DNA of 64,000 nucleotides, taken from assembly GCF_014202035.1 (NCBI RefSeq), contig NZ_JACHFR010000003.1, positions 186,001-250,000 of the forward strand, written 5' to 3'. The position numbers were made by a program, and so were the translations under genes. A model generated the notes under the pieces. That model was not told the origin of the DNA, did not search any database, and saw nothing but the letters and a program-made list of their open reading frames with translations. Position 1 is the first letter of the stretch; each line of letters opens with the position of its first letter. Positions 62,574-64,000 of this stretch are shown here, piece by piece. Origin of the DNA: Treponema rectale. Its GTDB lineage: Bacteria; Spirochaetota; Spirochaetia; Treponematales; Treponemataceae.

Positions 62574-64000
62574 TTACCTTGAAGTATTGAATGAGCAGCA
62601 GAGGGCAGCTGTTGAACATGACGGCAAATCCCTGCTGATACTTGCAGGTGCAGGTTCAGGAAAAACCAGGGTTATTACTACAAAGATCGCATATCTTATT
62701 TCTCAGAAAAATGTTAATCCATTTTCAATTCTTGCAGTAACTTTTACAAAAAAGGCTGCTGCAGAAATGAAAGAAAGGGCTCAGCTGCTTGAAGAAAGAA
62801 GCCGCTTCTGTCAGATACGTACATTTCATTCCTGGGGGGCGTATTTTCTGAGGAAGTATCCTGCATTTGCCGGTGTTGCACCTGATTTTACCGTGTATGA
62901 TGATGAAGATATGGTAACTCTTCTGATGAAGGCTGTTCCATCCCTAAAAAAAAAGGATGCTTCTCATTATGTAAAAAAGATTTCACTGGCAAAGGATTAC
63001 TGTATTCTTCCTGACAGTGACGAACTTTTTACAGTAGATTCTGATTCAAGATTTCAGGAAATTTATACTGCCTATCAGGAGCGCCTGCGTCAGACGGGAA
63101 ATGTAGATTTCGGTGATCTTATTCTTCTTCCATATATAGTTCTTAAGGAAAATGAAAAAATACGCAGACAGGTTCATGACCGTTATAAAGTCATAATGGT
63201 GGATGAATATCAGGATTCTAACGTTGCTCAGTTTAACCTGTTAAAAATGCTGAGCGGTTCTGATGAAAATACCGGTACTTATGTTTGTGTTGTCGGCGAT
63301 GATGACCAGAGCATCTATAAGTTCCGCGGGGCAGAAGTCAGGAATATTCTGAATTTTCAGAAAGATTTTGAGGGAACAGATCTTATTCGTCTTGAAACAA
63401 ATTACCGTTCTACTCAGGAAATTCTTGACTGTGCTGATTCTGTAGTAAAAAACAATCATCAGAGAATCGGAAAAACTCTCGTCAGTTACCGGGGTAAGGG
63501 TATGCAGCCGGCACTTGTTTTTTTGCCGGGGCAGGATGATGAAACGGAGTTCTGCAGTGAGCTTATAAGTCAGTCAGTTGAAAAAGGCGGTTCGTATTCT
63601 GACTGGGCAATCCTTTATAGAACTAATGCCCAGTCCCTTGGTTTTGAAACAGAATTTCTTCACAGAAAAATTCCTTATGAAGTAGTCGGCTCCTTAAAAT
63701 TCTATGAGCGTGAAGAAATAAAGGATGCTCTTTCCTGGATAAGTTTTATTGCCAATCCGAGGGATGAGATTGCATTTCGAAGAATAATAAATAAGCCTGT
63801 AAGGGGAATCGGACCTGGAACTCAGGATAAGATTCTTTCTGCTGCCATCGGAAAGAATATTGCAGAAACTCTCTGCAGTGTAGAAATGTCAAAAAAAGCC
63901 AGAAGCGGAGCAGAAGCATTTAAGGCAGTTTATGATGAACTTCTGGCGTTGATTCCTCAGCCGGAAGAAACGGAACAGTCAAACGCTTCTCTTGCTCAGT
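62563..64000 (+). CDS. UvrD/PcrA/Rep-family DNA helicase, 3' end outside window
   Basis: The start is GTG 62563, in a different frame from rimO, overlapping its end by 11 bp; GGAG lies at 62553-62556. The visible part shows the Q motif (LNEQQRAAV), Walker A LAGAGSGKT, VDEYQDSN (motif II) and VVGDDDQSIYKFRGAEV (motif III), typical of superfamily-1 3'-5' helicases. The frame is open to base 64000, so only the N-terminal ~480 residues are present. Choice among PcrA, UvrD and Rep needs the C-terminus. Confidence 0.9.
   Translation, partial: MAADYLEVLNEQQRAAVEHDGKSLLILAGAGSGKTRVITTKIAYLISQKNVNPFSILAVTFTKKAAAEMKERAQLLEERSRFCQIRTFHSWGAYFLRKYPAFAGVAPDFTVYDDEDMVTLLMKAVPSLKKKDASHYVKKISLAKDYCILPDSDELFTVDSDSRFQEIYTAYQERLRQTGNVDFGDLILLPYIVLKENEKIRRQVHDRYKVIMVDEYQDSNVAQFNLLKMLSGSDENTGTYVCVVGDDDQSIYKFRGAEVRNILNFQKDFEGTDLIRLETNYRSTQEILDCADSVVKNNHQRIGKTLVSYRGKGMQPALVFLPGQDDETEFCSELISQSVEKGGSYSDWAILYRTNAQSLGFETEFLHRKIPYEVVGSLKFYEREEIKDALSWISFIANPRDEIAFRRIINKPVRGIGPGTQDKILSAAIGKNIAETLCSVEMSKKARSGAEAFKAVYDELLALIPQPEETEQSNASLAQ

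Overview
The window looks like the chromosome of a spirochaete of the genus Treponema, probably a free-living or gut-associated species rather than the T. pallidum group. Evidence: a purine-nucleoside ABC transporter laid out like PnrACDE, the rimP-nusA-infB-rbfA-truB-ribF-rpsO-pnp order known from treponemes, many lipoproteins with loose spirochaetal lipoboxes, BspA-type leucine-rich-repeat surface proteins, flagellar fliS and a long chemoreceptor. It also carries a dihydroorotate dehydrogenase, which T. pallidum lacks. The DNA is moderately AT-rich and densely coding. No tRNA, rRNA, CRISPR array, prophage or transposase gene was seen. Genus assignment is inference from protein content.

Layout. 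1-7332: a cell-surface block: a fibronectin-III protein (5' end outside the window), an outer-membrane barrel with a BIG2 domain, a small lipoprotein, a GH43-like lipoprotein that has lost catalytic residues, then a GH35 beta-galactosidase behind a promoter overlapped by a perfect LacI-type palindrome. 7351-7605: a nested-palindrome repeat element. 7626-8588: flagellar chaperones (minus strand). 8744-14528: ftsH, then guaB followed tightly by a membrane protein, a histidine kinase and a response regulator. 14665-18423: two BspA-type surface lipoproteins. 18709-22608: purA, a membrane PP2C phosphatase, a second palindromic element and rpsU. 22792-28127: GT8 glycosyltransferase, acyltransferase, LysM/M23-like protein, DnaQ-type exonuclease, phosphoglucomutase. 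28261-33083: the purine-nucleoside transporter. 33223-43141: chemoreceptor, second phosphohexomutase, mnmA, envelope proteins, an HTH-EIIA fusion, a transglutaminase-like protein, a pseudouridine synthase. 43155-52877: the translation/RNA operon region. 52969-64000: small membrane protein, pyrK-pyrD fusion, recQ, purB, an oxidoreductase, lolA-like, rodZ-like, rimO and the start of a UvrD-type helicase.

Themes. Purine metabolism recurs (guaB, purA, purB, pnr transporter). Several genes are fusions of normally separate proteins: TruB with FAD synthetase (riboflavin-kinase part degenerate), PyrK with PyrD, and an excisionase-type HTH with PTS EIIA. NusA carries a C-terminal zinc ribbon. IMP dehydrogenase is of the unusual Tritrichomonas foetus type and heads a cassette ending in a two-component system whose sensor may be a separate S-component-like membrane protein. 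Three genes have a -10 box 7-9 nt before the ATG and no Shine-Dalgarno, suggesting leaderless mRNAs. A strong intrinsic terminator lies between the promoter and first gene of the rimP-nusA-infB operon.

No gene-free stretch exceeds about 300 bases; the two longest (7333-7625 and 18424-18708) hold a repeat element, and a decayed duplication plus terminator and promoter, respectively. All functional calls are from reading motifs by eye, without database searches.
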